Positions 27,033 through 36,264 of a stretch of DNA of 64,000 nt are shown piece after piece (position 1 is the stretch's first letter; each line of letters starts with the position of its first letter). The stretch is from Cyanobacteria bacterium CYA (GTDB lineage: Bacteria > Planctomycetota > Phycisphaerae > Phycisphaerales > UBA1924): positions 1 to 64,000 of the forward strand of contig RHKP01000011.1 in NCBI GenBank assembly GCA_008363215.1, written 5' to 3'. The position numbers and the translations under genes were made by a program. The notes beneath the pieces are model-generated. The model saw only the letters and a program-made list of their open reading frames with translations. It was not told the origin of the DNA and searched no databases.

Positions 27033-28931
27033 CTATGGGGCGGCGCGATCGCGGGCCGAGCGCTCCGCCCGTCGCCTGGACCCCTCGTCGAGGATCCACT
27101 TGCGCAGGCGGATCGACCTGGGCGTCAGTTCGACCAGTTCGTCATCTTCGATGTACTCGAGGGCCTGTTCGAGGCTCATGACGCGAGCGCTCTTGAGCGT
27201 CACCGTCGCTTCCTTGTTGGCGCTGCGGATGTTGGTCAGGTGCTTGAGGCGGCAGATGTTCGCGAGGATGTCATTGTCGCGGTTGTGTTCGCCGACGATC
27301 TGCCCGGAGTAGACCTGGTCTCCCGGGCGGACGAACAGCACGCCGCGATCGTGCAACTGCTCGCACGCGTAGGTCGTCACCTGTCCTGACTCGGTCGAGA
27401 TCATCACGCCGTTGACGCGCCGGATCTGTTCGGTACTCACCGGAGCGAATCGCTCGAAGGTGTGGTGCATGACGGCCTGCCCCTGCGTGGCGGTCAGCAC
27501 GCGCCCGCGCAGCCCGATGAGGGCACGACTGGTCATCTCGAAGACTGAGTGGGCCATGCCGTCAGACCGCGATTCCATCTTTCGCAGGACGCCCTTGCGC
27601 TCGCCCACCAGTTGCATGACCCCGCCCACGGCCGATTCCGGGCAATCGATCACCACTTCTTCCACCGGCTCGCAGCGCTTGCCGTCGATCATGCGCTCGA
27701 TGACGATGGGTCGTCCCACAGCCAGTTCGAAGCCCTCGCGCCGCATGGTCTCAAGCAGGATGCCAAGGTGAAGTACGCCGCGTCCGGAGACAACGAACTC
27801 GTCGGCCCCGCGCCCCGGCTCGACGCGCAACGCCACATTGTGCTCCAGTTCACGCTCGAGCCGCGCCTTGATCTGCCGGCTTGTGACGTACTCGCCTTCC
27901 CTGCCGGCGAACGGGGAGTCGTTGACGCGGAAGGTCATCGAAATGGTTGGCTCATCGATGGTCACCGCGTCCATCGGATCGGGATGCTCGGGGTCGCAGA
28001 TCGTGTCCCCGATGTCGATGTTCTCGACTCCTGAGACTGCGCACAGATCGCCAGCCTCGACGCGATCACGCGGCACGCGCCCGAGCCCCGAGAACCCGTT
28101 GAGCGTCACAATCCTGGCCTTGCGCAACGAAGTCGAGCCGTCCGGCTCGTGCTTGATGACGGCCACCGGCTGACCCTGGCAGATGGTTCCCTGGAAGACG
28201 CGCCCGATGCCGATGCGCCCGACGTAGTCGGAATAGTCGAGCGTGGTCACCTGCATGCGCAGCGGCAGTTCGAGGTACACGTTGGGGTGAGGTACGTGAT
28301 GCACGATTGCCTCGAACACAGGGCGCATGTCGGTGGCGCCCTGTGGAGGCCACACCGTCGATGCCCAGCCTTCCTTCGCCGAGGCGTAGATCACCGGGAA
28401 GTCGAGGATCGCGTCGTCCTCGGCCCCCAGCGCGATGAACAGGTCCAGCACCTCGCTGACCACCCGATCGGGATCGGCGTCGGGCCGATCGCACTTGTTG
28501 ATCACCACCACCGGGCGCAGGTGCTCGGCAAGCGCCTTGCCGAGCACGAATCGCGTCTGCGGCATCGGGCCTTCGTAGGCGTCGACCACCAGCAGGCATC
28601 CGTCGGCCATGCGCACCACGCGCTCGACCTCGCCGCCGAAATCCGCGTGTCCCGGCGTGTCGATGATGTTCACGCGGTAGGCGCGACCGTCCGCCGCCGC
28701 GTAGGTTACGGCGCAGTTCTTGGCCAGAATCGTGATCCCGCGTTCACGCTCCAGCGGGTTGGAGTCCATGATCAGGTCGTGCTGTCCGCCCGCGAGTTTT
28801 TCCAGTTCCCCGGCCCGGAAGTTACCGGACTGCTTGAGCAACTGGTCCACCAGCGACGTCTTGCCGTGGTCGACGTGGGCGATGATCGCCACATTTCGCA
28901 GTGATGACACAGTGTCCGATGCGTCGGGCAT
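27033..28931 (-). CDS. typA: Translational GTPase TypA/BipA
   Basis: 632 residues, a ribosome-binding GTPase of the EF-G family. Seen: G1 [10 protein letters not shown] (residues 18-27), the switch region [19 protein letters not shown]3 [16 protein letters not shown]4 NKCDRPDA, then domains II, III, V and the TypA-specific C-terminal part with [16 protein letters not shown] and [40 protein letters not shown]. Known role: ribosome biogenesis and stress adaptation. Length is slightly above the usual 605-615. A TATAGT element lies upstream. Confidence 0.96.
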   Translation of the reverse strand: MPDASDTVSSLRNVAIIAHVDHGKTSLVDQLLKQSGNFRAGELEKLAGGQHDLIMDSNPLERERGITILAKNCAVTYAAADGRAYRVNIIDTPGHADFGGEVERVVRMADGCLLVVDAYEGPMPQTRFVLGKALAEHLRPVVVINKCDRPDADPDRVVSEVLDLFIALGAEDDAILDFPVIYASAKEGWASTVWPPQGATDMRPVFEAIVHHVPHPNVYLELPLRMQVTTLDYSDYVGRIGIGRVFQGTICQGQPVAVIKHEPDGSTSLRKARIVTLNGFSGLGRVPRDRVEAGDLCAVSGVENIDIGDTICDPEHPDPMDAVTIDEPTISMTFRVNDSPFAGREGEYVTSRQIKARLERELEHNVALRVEPGRGADEFVVSGRGVLHLGILLETMRREGFELAVGRPIVIERMIDGKRCEPVEEVVIDCPESAVGGVMQLVGERKGVLRKMESRSDGMAHSVFEMTSRALIGLRGRVLTATQGQAVMHHTFERFAPVSTEQIRRVNGVMISTESGQVTTYACEQLHDRGVLFVRPGDQVYSGQIVGEHNRDNDILANICRLKHLTNIRSANKEATVTLKSARVMSLEQALEYIEDDELVELTPRSIRLRKWILDEGSRRRAERSARDRAAP

Positions 28932-28973
28932 GGGCTCAACCAGGTGGGTGCGGGCGTTCGTGGAACGGCGTCA

Positions 28974-28979
28974 ACTATA
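28974..28979 (-). promoter_or_regulatory. Candidate -10 element TATAGT for typA
   Basis: Read on the minus strand, TATAGT lies about 43 bases upstream of the typA ATG at 28931. No -35 is assigned. Confidence 0.35.
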
Positions 28980-29144
28980 GGACGCCCCGGCGCGCCCCCG
29001 GCTGTTTCCCATCTTTCCCGCAGCGCACACCCGACGCACGCAGGCACCCCCAATCCCGGCATGGGTGGTCGAACCGCCGGTTTCGTGGTGTATTCACGAC
29101 ATCGGGCCGGGCATGTCCCCGGACCACCCGGACAGGAGAAGAGC

Positions 29145-30020
29145 ATGAAACGCCCGCTTCTTGTGTGCGCGGCCGCCGCGCTTGCCGCGCCCGCCGTGGC
29201 CGACATCGTCACGGTGTATGAGAATGACTTTGCCGCACGCACGCAGGTCGGGCGTGAGTGGATCACTGCTCCCGAATGGAACACGGCCGCCAACTTCGGC
29301 GGGTTCCTCGGACGCTTCACCCAGGAGCGACACACGCTCTTCCTTGGCGCCTATCGCCCCGACTCCGGCGCTGGAGGGAATGGCGGGGGCTCCGGGGGCG
29401 GAGGCAGCGGAGGTGGTGGAGGGGGCTCCGGCGGCGGAGGTAGCGGAGGTGGTGGCGGCTCAGGCGGCGGAGACGACCAGGGCGACGGTGATGGCTCCGG
29501 CGGCGGCGGGGGCGGCGGGGGCGACGGCACCAACCCCGGCATTTCGGGCTCCGACGCTGGCAACGGGCTCGACTCGCCCGACACCGCTCGCAGCACCGTC
29601 AACTACACCCTGGTCTTCGATCTCTATCTTCTTGACTCGTGGGACGGAGGATTCGCCGGTCTGTACGGGCCCGACTACTTTGCCGTCTCCGTGAACGGGC
29701 AGAGCCTGTTCGACGAGCCCATGCACTCCGTGCATGTCGACCAGAACTTCCAGGCGCCCGATGTCGGTCCCGTCCACCTGGGTTTCAACTCGCGTTATGT
29801 TGACTCGATCTACCGTGACATCACGCTCGAGTTCTCACTCGCCCTCCACGTGGACAACATCCGCATCGACTTCATCGGGCGTCCCAGCAGTGATAACGTC
29901 GATGACGAATCGTGGGGCATCGACAACGTGCGCCTCTTCGCGCAGGCCGTGCCCGCACCGGGATCGGTCGCCCTTGCCGGGCTCGGACTGGTGCTCTTCG
30001 GGCAGCGCCGCCGGGGCTGA
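29145..30020 (+). CDS. PEP-CTERM secreted protein with long Gly-rich insert
   Basis: 291 residues from ATG 29145 with an AGGAGAAGAG site. A signal peptide (MKRPLLVCAAAALAAPAVA) is followed by about 55 residues of beta-type sequence, then a stretch of roughly 55 residues made almost only of Gly and Ser with a few Asp (codons GGC/GGA/GGG). After it a sandwich-like region contains VNYTLVFDLYLLDSWDGGFAG and VDNIRIDFIG. The end, AVPAPGSVALAGLGLVLFGQRRRG, is a PEP-CTERM sorting tail (VPAPG, hydrophobic helix, RRR), recognised by exosortase-type systems. The ligand is unknown. Confidence 0.85.
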   Translation: MKRPLLVCAAAALAAPAVADIVTVYENDFAARTQVGREWITAPEWNTAANFGGFLGRFTQERHTLFLGAYRPDSGAGGNGGGSGGGGSGGGGGGSGGGGSGGGGGSGGGDDQGDGDGSGGGGGGGGDGTNPGISGSDAGNGLDSPDTARSTVNYTLVFDLYLLDSWDGGFAGLYGPDYFAVSVNGQSLFDEPMHSVHVDQNFQAPDVGPVHLGFNSRYVDSIYRDITLEFSLALHVDNIRIDFIGRPSSDNVDDESWGIDNVRLFAQAVPAPGSVALAGLGLVLFGQRRRG

Positions 30021-30028
30021 GCGGCGTC

Positions 30029-30889
30029 CTATCTGTCGACCTGCGTTGATGCCGGCCTCTGTGATTCGGGCAGGTCGAGCCGCAGTTCGAGCAACTGAGG
30101 CCAGAGCATTAGGCGATCAGGCGACGGCGGTGTCTGCGGTTTCCGCAGCAGCGCGTCGAGATCCTGGATCTGGATCATCATCGGCGACGGCTCGGGACCG
30201 GCAGGCCAGAACACTGTGGGCACATCGATGAGAGCGGGCTCGTCCGGCGGCAGGAGGATCGATCCGCCGCGTGCCAGCCAGTCTGCCCGTGGGTCATCGA
30301 ACACCCGTTGGAACGGTGCATACGCCGTCGCCGCATCACCCGCGCCCGCCAGCGATTGCACCGGGGAGAGTTCAAAGACCAGCCGCGGCGCGTCGAGCGT
30401 GGCGCGCTGATGGATCATCGCTGCCGTCGGAGCCGCCAAGCCCGCGTCTGATCGCAGGTCGGCCAGTTCCCGCTCGGCCAGTTGCGGGTCGAAAATGCGC
30501 GCCACCTCCGGATCGAGTTCAATGCTTCGCGCCGTCGGCGGCATCGTCCGCGGCCTGCCCGGCTGCTGGAGGATCGCCAATCCCGCTCCGGCCAGCACCA
30601 GCACCGCCGCGACGACGACCCGGGCCGGGCTGAGCAGCCGGCGCCCGCGCACACCGCGCCGGCGGGGCGGCAACATCCGGCTGAGTACCGCCTCGGTCAC
30701 GTCCGGTCCGTTTGCCGGCTCGCGCAGCGCGAGCAGGATGTCGGTGGTGTCGCGGAACGTGGCCAGCGCTTCCGGCTCATGCTCGAGATCACGCGCCAGG
30801 CGATCCTGCTCCTCGGGCGGCATCTCCCGGTCGAACAGTCGCTCAAGAGCCTCGTCCAGACGGTTGCGATTTGGCGTGTTCATACTCAT
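30029..30889 (-). CDS. Membrane-anchored anti-sigma factor
   Basis: 286 residues from ATG 30889, overlapping the sigma-factor stop by four bases (ATGA). The N-terminal half is a helical cytoplasmic region (LDEALERLFDREMPPEEQDRLARDLEHEPEALATF). One membrane helix follows (VVVAAVLVLAGAGLAILQQ, about residues 98-116), then an extracytoplasmic domain of about 165 residues. The layout and gene order fit a transmembrane anti-sigma factor for the adjacent ECF factor. The HxxxCxxC zinc motif of ZAS anti-sigma factors is absent. Confidence 0.78.
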   Translation of the reverse strand: MSMNTPNRNRLDEALERLFDREMPPEEQDRLARDLEHEPEALATFRDTTDILLALREPANGPDVTEAVLSRMLPPRRRGVRGRRLLSPARVVVAAVLVLAGAGLAILQQPGRPRTMPPTARSIELDPEVARIFDPQLAERELADLRSDAGLAAPTAAMIHQRATLDAPRLVFELSPVQSLAGAGDAATAYAPFQRVFDDPRADWLARGGSILLPPDEPALIDVPTVFWPAGPEPSPMMIQIQDLDALLRKPQTPPSPDRLMLWPQLLELRLDLPESQRPASTQVDR

Positions 30890-31458
30890 GACTGCTGGTT
30901 TCCCCTGCGTTGTTCCAGCCACTCACTGTCAGCCAGAATCTCACGCAGTCGCCGTCGCCCGCGGTGCAGATAACTCTTGACCGTGCCCTCCGGCAGATCG
31001 AGGTGGCGCGCGATCAGCGCGATCGTCCAGTCAAACTGGTGAAACAGGATCACTACTTCCCGCTGCGTTTCGCTCAACTGTTGCAATGCCCTGTCCAGCG
31101 TGCTCGAAAGTTCCGAGCGCCACTCGCCCGCGTCGGCCGCGCCGCTGCGATCCGTTGCCCGCTCGACCGCCTCGCTGTCCGGCGTCGGGCGGTGCTTCTG
31201 GGCCATGTTCAAATACACCCGGCGGGCGATCGTGAACACCCACGTCGAAAACCGGTAGCGAGGGTCAAACCGATCGAGATTCGTCAGAACCCGGACAAAC
31301 GCCTCCTGAACAACATCCTCGGCCACGTCAGCCCGACCCGACATTCGCAGAATGTACGAGTACAACGCCCCCTGATGAGCCCGGATGCACATCGCCGCGG
31401 CCTCGCGGTCGCCCGCGGCCGCCCGGCGGATCAGTTCGCTTTCCTGTGCCCGGTCCAT
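30886..31458 (-). CDS. ECF RNA polymerase sigma factor
   Basis: 190 residues. Region 2: HQGALYSYILRMSGRADVAEDVVQEAFVRVLTNLDRFD and YRFSTWVFTIARRVYLNMAQKHRP. Region 4: LQQLSETQREVVILFHQFDWTIALIARHLDLPEGTVKSYLHRGRRRLREIL. This is a canonical two-domain ECF factor of the RpoE/SigW type. It is translationally coupled to the downstream anti-sigma gene. The target regulon cannot be read from the window. Upstream is the decayed PEP-CTERM gene. Confidence 0.93.
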   Translation of the reverse strand: MDRAQESELIRRAAAGDREAAAMCIRAHQGALYSYILRMSGRADVAEDVVQEAFVRVLTNLDRFDPRYRFSTWVFTIARRVYLNMAQKHRPTPDSEAVERATDRSGAADAGEWRSELSSTLDRALQQLSETQREVVILFHQFDWTIALIARHLDLPEGTVKSYLHRGRRRLREILADSEWLEQRRGNQQS

Positions 31459-31558
31459 TCACCACCTGGAGTCATCATGCGCCCACAGGTATTACACATT
31501 CTTCTTCGACCGGTTGCAGCAAAACAAGAACCCGGTGTACGGATGGCGGCCGCCTCGC

Positions 31559-31925
31559 TCACAGCCGCCCTCGTCTTCTCCCCAGGCCAGCCAGTGCCAA
31601 CTACGCCAAGGTCGCCGGGGCGGGCACACGGGCCCAGTCGCGCGCGCTGCCCATCGATTCCAGCCCGAACTGGGTCAGCCTCCGTCGAGCGCTGCGCCTC
31701 CCGCAGATAGCCTCGAAGGTTCCCCGAACCCGGGCGCTGTTGTCAGCGGTCACGAAGTTGAACGTCCCAACGTGGGAGTAGCCGGGAGTGAGCAGCGGGA
31801 CGTTCCGCGCCTGGTAAGAGCCGGGAATCCAGATGACATTCACCCTGACGAGTCCGGCATGTGCATTGGTTGGACAAGACACCGGCCGCGGCCCCGAGGA
31901 CCGCGCTTGCCTGTGTGCATCGCAT
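31559..31925 (-). pseudogene. Disrupted PEP-CTERM protein gene
   Basis: An ATG at 31925 with a GGAGG site eight bases upstream opens a signal peptide (MRCTQASAVLGAAAGVLS). After AAC the frame is broken; dropping one C of the AACC near 31864 joins it to NAHAG, LVRVNVIWIPGSYQARN and GYSHVGTFNFVTADNSARVRG. This second frame ends VPAPATLA followed by TAG (31601-31603). Beyond the TAG the same frame reads LALAGLGRRRGRL then TGA (31559-31561), which completes a PEP-CTERM tail. So the gene carries a frameshift and a nonsense codon inside the sorting helix. The centre is also not obviously conserved. The flanks (31459-31558 and 31926-32022) hold nothing else I can see. Confidence 0.6.
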
Positions 31926-32022
31926 GATGAACCTCCCTCCCCGGGCCCGAAGCCATGACCCCTTGGCGATCCGATCGCGAAGCGACGGCCAGTTCCTCGC
32001 AAGACTCAGGATTCTCGGCTTC

Positions 32023-33720
32023 TTAGTGAAGTACGCGGAACACTTCGGCTTCGTCGGTCAGTCCAGCCTTCACCTTCTCGCCCGCGTCCACCCGCATCGG
32101 CTCGAACCCGGCTTCGACAGCCGCCTCCATGAGCGTGACTGCGTCGCGGTTTTCGGCCGTCATGCGTCGCAGTGTGTCGGTCATCTGCATGATTTCGTAG
32201 GCTGCCAGGCGACCTTTGTAGCCCGTGCCGAAGCAGGTCTCGCATTGCCTGCCTTCGGCCAGTCCCGAGCCGCGACAGGTTGGACAGGTGCGGCGCAGCA
32301 GGCGCTGGGCCATCACGCCCAGCAGGCTCGACGTGATCAGATACGGCTCGACGCCGATGTCGACCAGGCGCGGGATGGCGCTGGGCGCGTCGTTGGTGTG
32401 CAGCGTCCCGAGCACCAGGTGCCCGGTCAGCGAGGCCTGCACAGCCAACTGGGCGGTTTCCATGTCGCGGATTTCGCCGATGAGGATGACGTCGGGGTCC
32501 TGGCGCAACAGGGCGCGCAGACCCGTGGCGAACGTGACGTTGCGCTTGGGGTTCACCTGCATCTGGCTGATGCCGTCGAGCCGGTATTCCACCGGGTCTT
32601 CGATCGTCATCACGTTGCGGCTCATGCGGTCGATGCGCCCAAGGGCCGCGTACAGCGTGGTCGTCTTGCCCGAGCCGGTCGGGCCGGTGACCAGCAGCAT
32701 GCCGTTGGGGCGGTCGATGATGTCCATCAGGTGCGTCTGCATCTTCTTGGACATGCCCACCGCGTCGAGGCTCAACTGCGTCTGGCTTTGGTCGAGCAGA
32801 CGCAGCACCACGCGCTCGCCGTAGATGGTCGGAATCACCGAAAGCCGGATGTCCACCTTCTTCGAGCCGATCCGCACCGTCGTCTGCCCGTCCTGCGGGC
32901 TGTGCCGATTGGCGATGTCCAGTTCGGTCATCACCTTCAGGCGGCTGGAGATCGCCGGCGCCAGAGTCATCGGGGGCGTGAACGCGTCGTACAGCATCCC
33001 GTCCACGCGGAAGCGAATCACCAGCCGATTCTCCTGCGGATGCACGTGGATGTCGCTGGCACGCCGGCGCAGCGCCTCGAACAGGATCATGTTCACCAGC
33101 CGGATCACCGGCGTCTGTCGCGCCAGCGCCAGCAGGTCGTTGCCCGCGCCGACCGAGCCCGCGGCCGCGGCCAGCGCCGACTCGTCGAGCGGAATCTCCT
33201 CGACGATTTCGGTCACCAGGTCGCCGCGCTGCTCGTACCCGCGGTTGATGATGCTCGCCACCGCGCCGCGCGGGCTGAGCACCAGCCGGATCGGCATGTC
33301 CACCCGGTCTTCCAGCAGACTGAACACGCTGGGCACCATCGGCTGCGATGTGGCCACCGTCAGTACGTGCCCGTCGGAATCCAGCCCGGCGACCGAGTGC
33401 GAACGCGCCACGTCCGGCGGCACCAGTTCGTAAAATCGACTGGCCGACTCTTCCAGCCGCGGCTCCGGGACGTACTTCAACCCCGTCCGCTCAGCCAGTT
33501 TCTGCAAGCCCGTCTGTTCATCCAGCGCCAGCAGTTGGAGCAGCACATCCCACGGTTCAGCGTCCGAACCCACCGCACGCGGAAACTGCGCCAACTGCTC
33601 GGGCGGCGCCTTCAGCCCCGTGCCCATCATCGACGCCACACGCGACCAGTCCTCCACCAGTCCGCCCGCAGGCGTTCCGGCCGGCACGATCGCCCGGCTC
33701 TGTCCGTTCCGACGCGCCAT
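32023..33720 (-). CDS. gspE: Type II secretion / type IV pilus assembly ATPase (GspE/PilB)
   Basis: 565 residues. N-terminal GspE N1/MshEN domain to about residue 190, then the AAA-type secretion ATPase: ASDIHVHPQENRLVIRFRVDGML, Walker A TGPTGSGKTTTLYAAL (K352), the Asp box MTIEDPVEYRLDGI, Walker B LRALLRQDPDVILIGEIRD, the His box LTGHLVLGTLHTNDAPSAIPRL, and a four-cysteine CPTC...CETC zinc motif. Known role: powers pseudopilus or pilus assembly at the inner membrane. It starts right after the gspD stop. The pseudopilin genes at 277 and 48608 are plausible substrates. Confidence 0.94.
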   Translation of the reverse strand: MARRNGQSRAIVPAGTPAGGLVEDWSRVASMMGTGLKAPPEQLAQFPRAVGSDAEPWDVLLQLLALDEQTGLQKLAERTGLKYVPEPRLEESASRFYELVPPDVARSHSVAGLDSDGHVLTVATSQPMVPSVFSLLEDRVDMPIRLVLSPRGAVASIINRGYEQRGDLVTEIVEEIPLDESALAAAAGSVGAGNDLLALARQTPVIRLVNMILFEALRRRASDIHVHPQENRLVIRFRVDGMLYDAFTPPMTLAPAISSRLKVMTELDIANRHSPQDGQTTVRIGSKKVDIRLSVIPTIYGERVVLRLLDQSQTQLSLDAVGMSKKMQTHLMDIIDRPNGMLLVTGPTGSGKTTTLYAALGRIDRMSRNVMTIEDPVEYRLDGISQMQVNPKRNVTFATGLRALLRQDPDVILIGEIRDMETAQLAVQASLTGHLVLGTLHTNDAPSAIPRLVDIGVEPYLITSSLLGVMAQRLLRRTCPTCRGSGLAEGRQCETCFGTGYKGRLAAYEIMQMTDTLRRMTAENRDAVTLMEAAVEAGFEPMRVDAGEKVKAGLTDEAEVFRVLH

Positions 33721-36195
33721 TTACGAATCTCCGTCGATGATCGGTTCGGATTCTTCGGGCCTGGCTTCCTCCGCCGGCCGGCGTCCCGGCGACAAGACAG
33801 TCTCGATGCGCGAGGGCGACAGTCGCGGCGTCAGCGGATCAAGGTCGGCCGTGCCCTGCGGGCCTCGGGTCAGCAGGCGCAGATCCTGAAAGTTCGGATC
33901 CGTCAGGATCCGCGGCGTGATGAAAATGTACAGAAGGCTCTTGGTGCGACCCTTGTTCGTGTCGCGGAACAGGTGACCCACGATCGGGATGTCGCCCAGC
34001 AGCGGAACCCGCACCACCGTGTTGAGCGTGTTGTCCACCTCGATCCCGCCCACCACGATCGACGCGTCCGACGGAATCGTCGCGATGCCCGTCACCGAGT
34101 TCTCTGCCTTCGGCGGCGGGATGCCGTTGGCCCCCTGCCCAGTGAAGTTCGACAGGACCACCTCATATTCGAGCCTGATATAACCGGCCTCGCTGATCGT
34201 CGGCGTCACGGTCAGTTCGGTTCCGGCCTCCTCGTAGCCCTGGAAACTGACGATCGTCGAGTTATCGCCCTGGCTGGTGCTGGTGGTCGGCTCCTGATCG
34301 ATCGCCGCGATGGTCGCCTCTTCGTTGTCGTTCACGAGCAACTGCGGGGAGGAGAGAATCCGCGAGTCAGTGTCCGTTCGCACCGCGCTGATGATGAACG
34401 GGATCATGTCCGAGCGGATCAGTGCCGAGGTGAACCCCGGCAGGTTGGGAGACACCGTGCGAGGTGTCTGGAAGCCCCCTGTCCCCGCCGTGCTCAGCCC
34501 GAAGATGTTCTGCGCCTGGAACTGGCCGGCCGACAACTGGCTCTCGACCGCCAGCCGGAAGTCACGCTGGTCGCTCACCGCCACGATCTGCACTTGCAGG
34601 TACACCTGCGGGCGGCGCAGGTCCAGTCGGCCCACCAGTTTGGCGAACTCGTTCTGCTGCTTCTTGGGAGCCTTGACGATCACCTGGTTGTTGGATTCGT
34701 CGGCGATCACGAACACGCGGTTCGGATCGGGCGCAAAGCCCGCCTCCTCGCCCTGCGGCCCGATCTGCTGCTGCTGGAACTGCGGGAAGGACTGCTGCCC
34801 GCCGCCCGGAAGCAGCGGCGAGTCGCCCGTCTGCGACTGCCCCGTGATCAACCCCTGGATGATCGACGCCACGTCCTCGGCCCGCGCATTGCTCAACTTG
34901 TAATACTCGAGCGTGATGATGTCCTCGCTCACGTCCAGCAGGTCGATCCACTGCGCCAGTTCCTCCTGCTGCGACTCGGTGCCGTAGTAGATGATTGACT
35001 GCCGGCGCTCGTCGACCACCATGATCGGCCCGCCGGTGATCTGCTGGTTGGTCTGCCCGAACTGGTTCTGCTGCTGTTGGTTCTGAAAACGAATCACGTT
35101 GTTGAACTGGTTGTTCTGGCGGGTCGTGTCCTCCAGCGTGATGACCTCGCCCAGCCCGCGCTGGCGTGCCAGGTCGGCGATCTGGAGCACCGCCGAGCCG
35201 GCGAAGTACTGCTTGTGCTCCATCGAGTTCCGAACATCGATCACCCGCATGACTTCGAGCACCTGCGCCAGTTCCGAGTCGTTGCCGCGGAATATCAGCG
35301 CGTTCGACTGCGCGTCCACCGTCAGGCGGTCGGCAATGTTGTCCAGCGCGCTGCCCGAAGCACCGGGCGCCGCCTGCCCGGGCACCTGTCCCTGCTGTCC
35401 CTGGTTGCGCGGGTTGATCTGCCCGGGCAGCCCCGTCGCCGTGCCCGAACCTACCAGTTGCACCAGCCGCTCGCGTGCCACCGGCGCGGCCACGTGCTCC
35501 AGTTCGATCCGGCTGAAGCGAGCCTCCTGGTAGCGGTCGCGCAGGTTGGCGATCAGTTCCTCCACCCGCGCAATGTTCCGCGCCGGCCCGGTCATGACGA
35601 TCACGCCCAGTTCGTCGATGTACGCGATGTTCTGCGGGCTCTGCCCCGGCGCGGACGCCTGCTGGCCCAGCACCGTCTGGATCGCGTTCTGCAATCCCGT
35701 CGGACGAAGCCCGGCGGTATCGATGATCTTGCTCGTGGGGCGCTCCCCGCCGAAGGACACCGGCACGTTGGCCTTGGGCTGCACGGTGTAGATGCCGCTG
35801 GTGTCCTGCGAAATCGTGTAGTCGTACTGCTCGAGCAGCGCGTCGAGCAGGTTGAGCAGTTCACTCTTGGGCACGTCCACCGGGGCGTTGAACATCACTG
35901 TCCCGGTCAGCGTCCCCTTCACCACGATGTTGATGCCCAGCGTCGAACCGACGTAGTCCACCAGCGTCGACAACTCCACCGGCTCGGAAAAGGCCTCGAA
36001 CGACACCGACTCCCCGTGGTCGGCCGGCTGCTCGTGGCTGCCTGCCTTTGGTTCGGTCGGACGAGGCCCGCTGATCACCTCGGGCGCGATGGGCTCGCCT
36101 TGCTCGTCAAACTCCTGCCCCAGTGCCGACCCACCGGCGGCCAGAGCCGCCCCGCACAGTGCCAACAGACGCCACTTCCGTGCTTGCCTTTTCAT
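33721..36195 (-). CDS. gspD: Type II secretion system secretin
   Basis: 824 residues from ATG 36195, preceded by GGTGGG. Signal peptide MKRQARKWRLLALCGAALAAGGSALG. N-domains follow (N0 about 55-130, then N1-N3 repeats, one with an NQxxxQGQVPGQ-rich low-complexity loop and another Gln-rich loop near NQQQQNQFGQTNQQ). The C-terminal secretin domain contains VGGIEVDNTLNTVVRVPLLGDIPIVGHLFRDTNKGRTKSLLYIFITPRIL. Known role: outer-membrane pore for folded proteins. Ends one base before the gspE start, so one transcript. GspC, F, G and pilotin genes are not adjacent. Confidence 0.94.
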   Translation of the reverse strand: MKRQARKWRLLALCGAALAAGGSALGQEFDEQGEPIAPEVISGPRPTEPKAGSHEQPADHGESVSFEAFSEPVELSTLVDYVGSTLGINIVVKGTLTGTVMFNAPVDVPKSELLNLLDALLEQYDYTISQDTSGIYTVQPKANVPVSFGGERPTSKIIDTAGLRPTGLQNAIQTVLGQQASAPGQSPQNIAYIDELGVIVMTGPARNIARVEELIANLRDRYQEARFSRIELEHVAAPVARERLVQLVGSGTATGLPGQINPRNQGQQGQVPGQAAPGASGSALDNIADRLTVDAQSNALIFRGNDSELAQVLEVMRVIDVRNSMEHKQYFAGSAVLQIADLARQRGLGEVITLEDTTRQNNQFNNVIRFQNQQQQNQFGQTNQQITGGPIMVVDERRQSIIYYGTESQQEELAQWIDLLDVSEDIITLEYYKLSNARAEDVASIIQGLITGQSQTGDSPLLPGGGQQSFPQFQQQQIGPQGEEAGFAPDPNRVFVIADESNNQVIVKAPKKQQNEFAKLVGRLDLRRPQVYLQVQIVAVSDQRDFRLAVESQLSAGQFQAQNIFGLSTAGTGGFQTPRTVSPNLPGFTSALIRSDMIPFIISAVRTDTDSRILSSPQLLVNDNEEATIAAIDQEPTTSTSQGDNSTIVSFQGYEEAGTELTVTPTISEAGYIRLEYEVVLSNFTGQGANGIPPPKAENSVTGIATIPSDASIVVGGIEVDNTLNTVVRVPLLGDIPIVGHLFRDTNKGRTKSLLYIFITPRILTDPNFQDLRLLTRGPQGTADLDPLTPRLSPSRIETVLSPGRRPAEEARPEESEPIIDGDS

Positions 36196-36264
36196 TTCAC
36201 CCACCGCTGCGCCCTCCAGGGTCGGCTACCGTAGCCACGGCGCCCATCTCTTGAACCAGATTGA

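Noticed and set aside
31861-34998. Long plus-strand frame opposite gspE and gspD
   Set aside because: Shadow frame; both underlying genes have full sets of motifs.
36205-36264. Cobalamin riboswitch before the BtuF-like gene
   Set aside because: The gap is only about 60 bases and shows no B12-box; too short for a cobalamin riboswitch.
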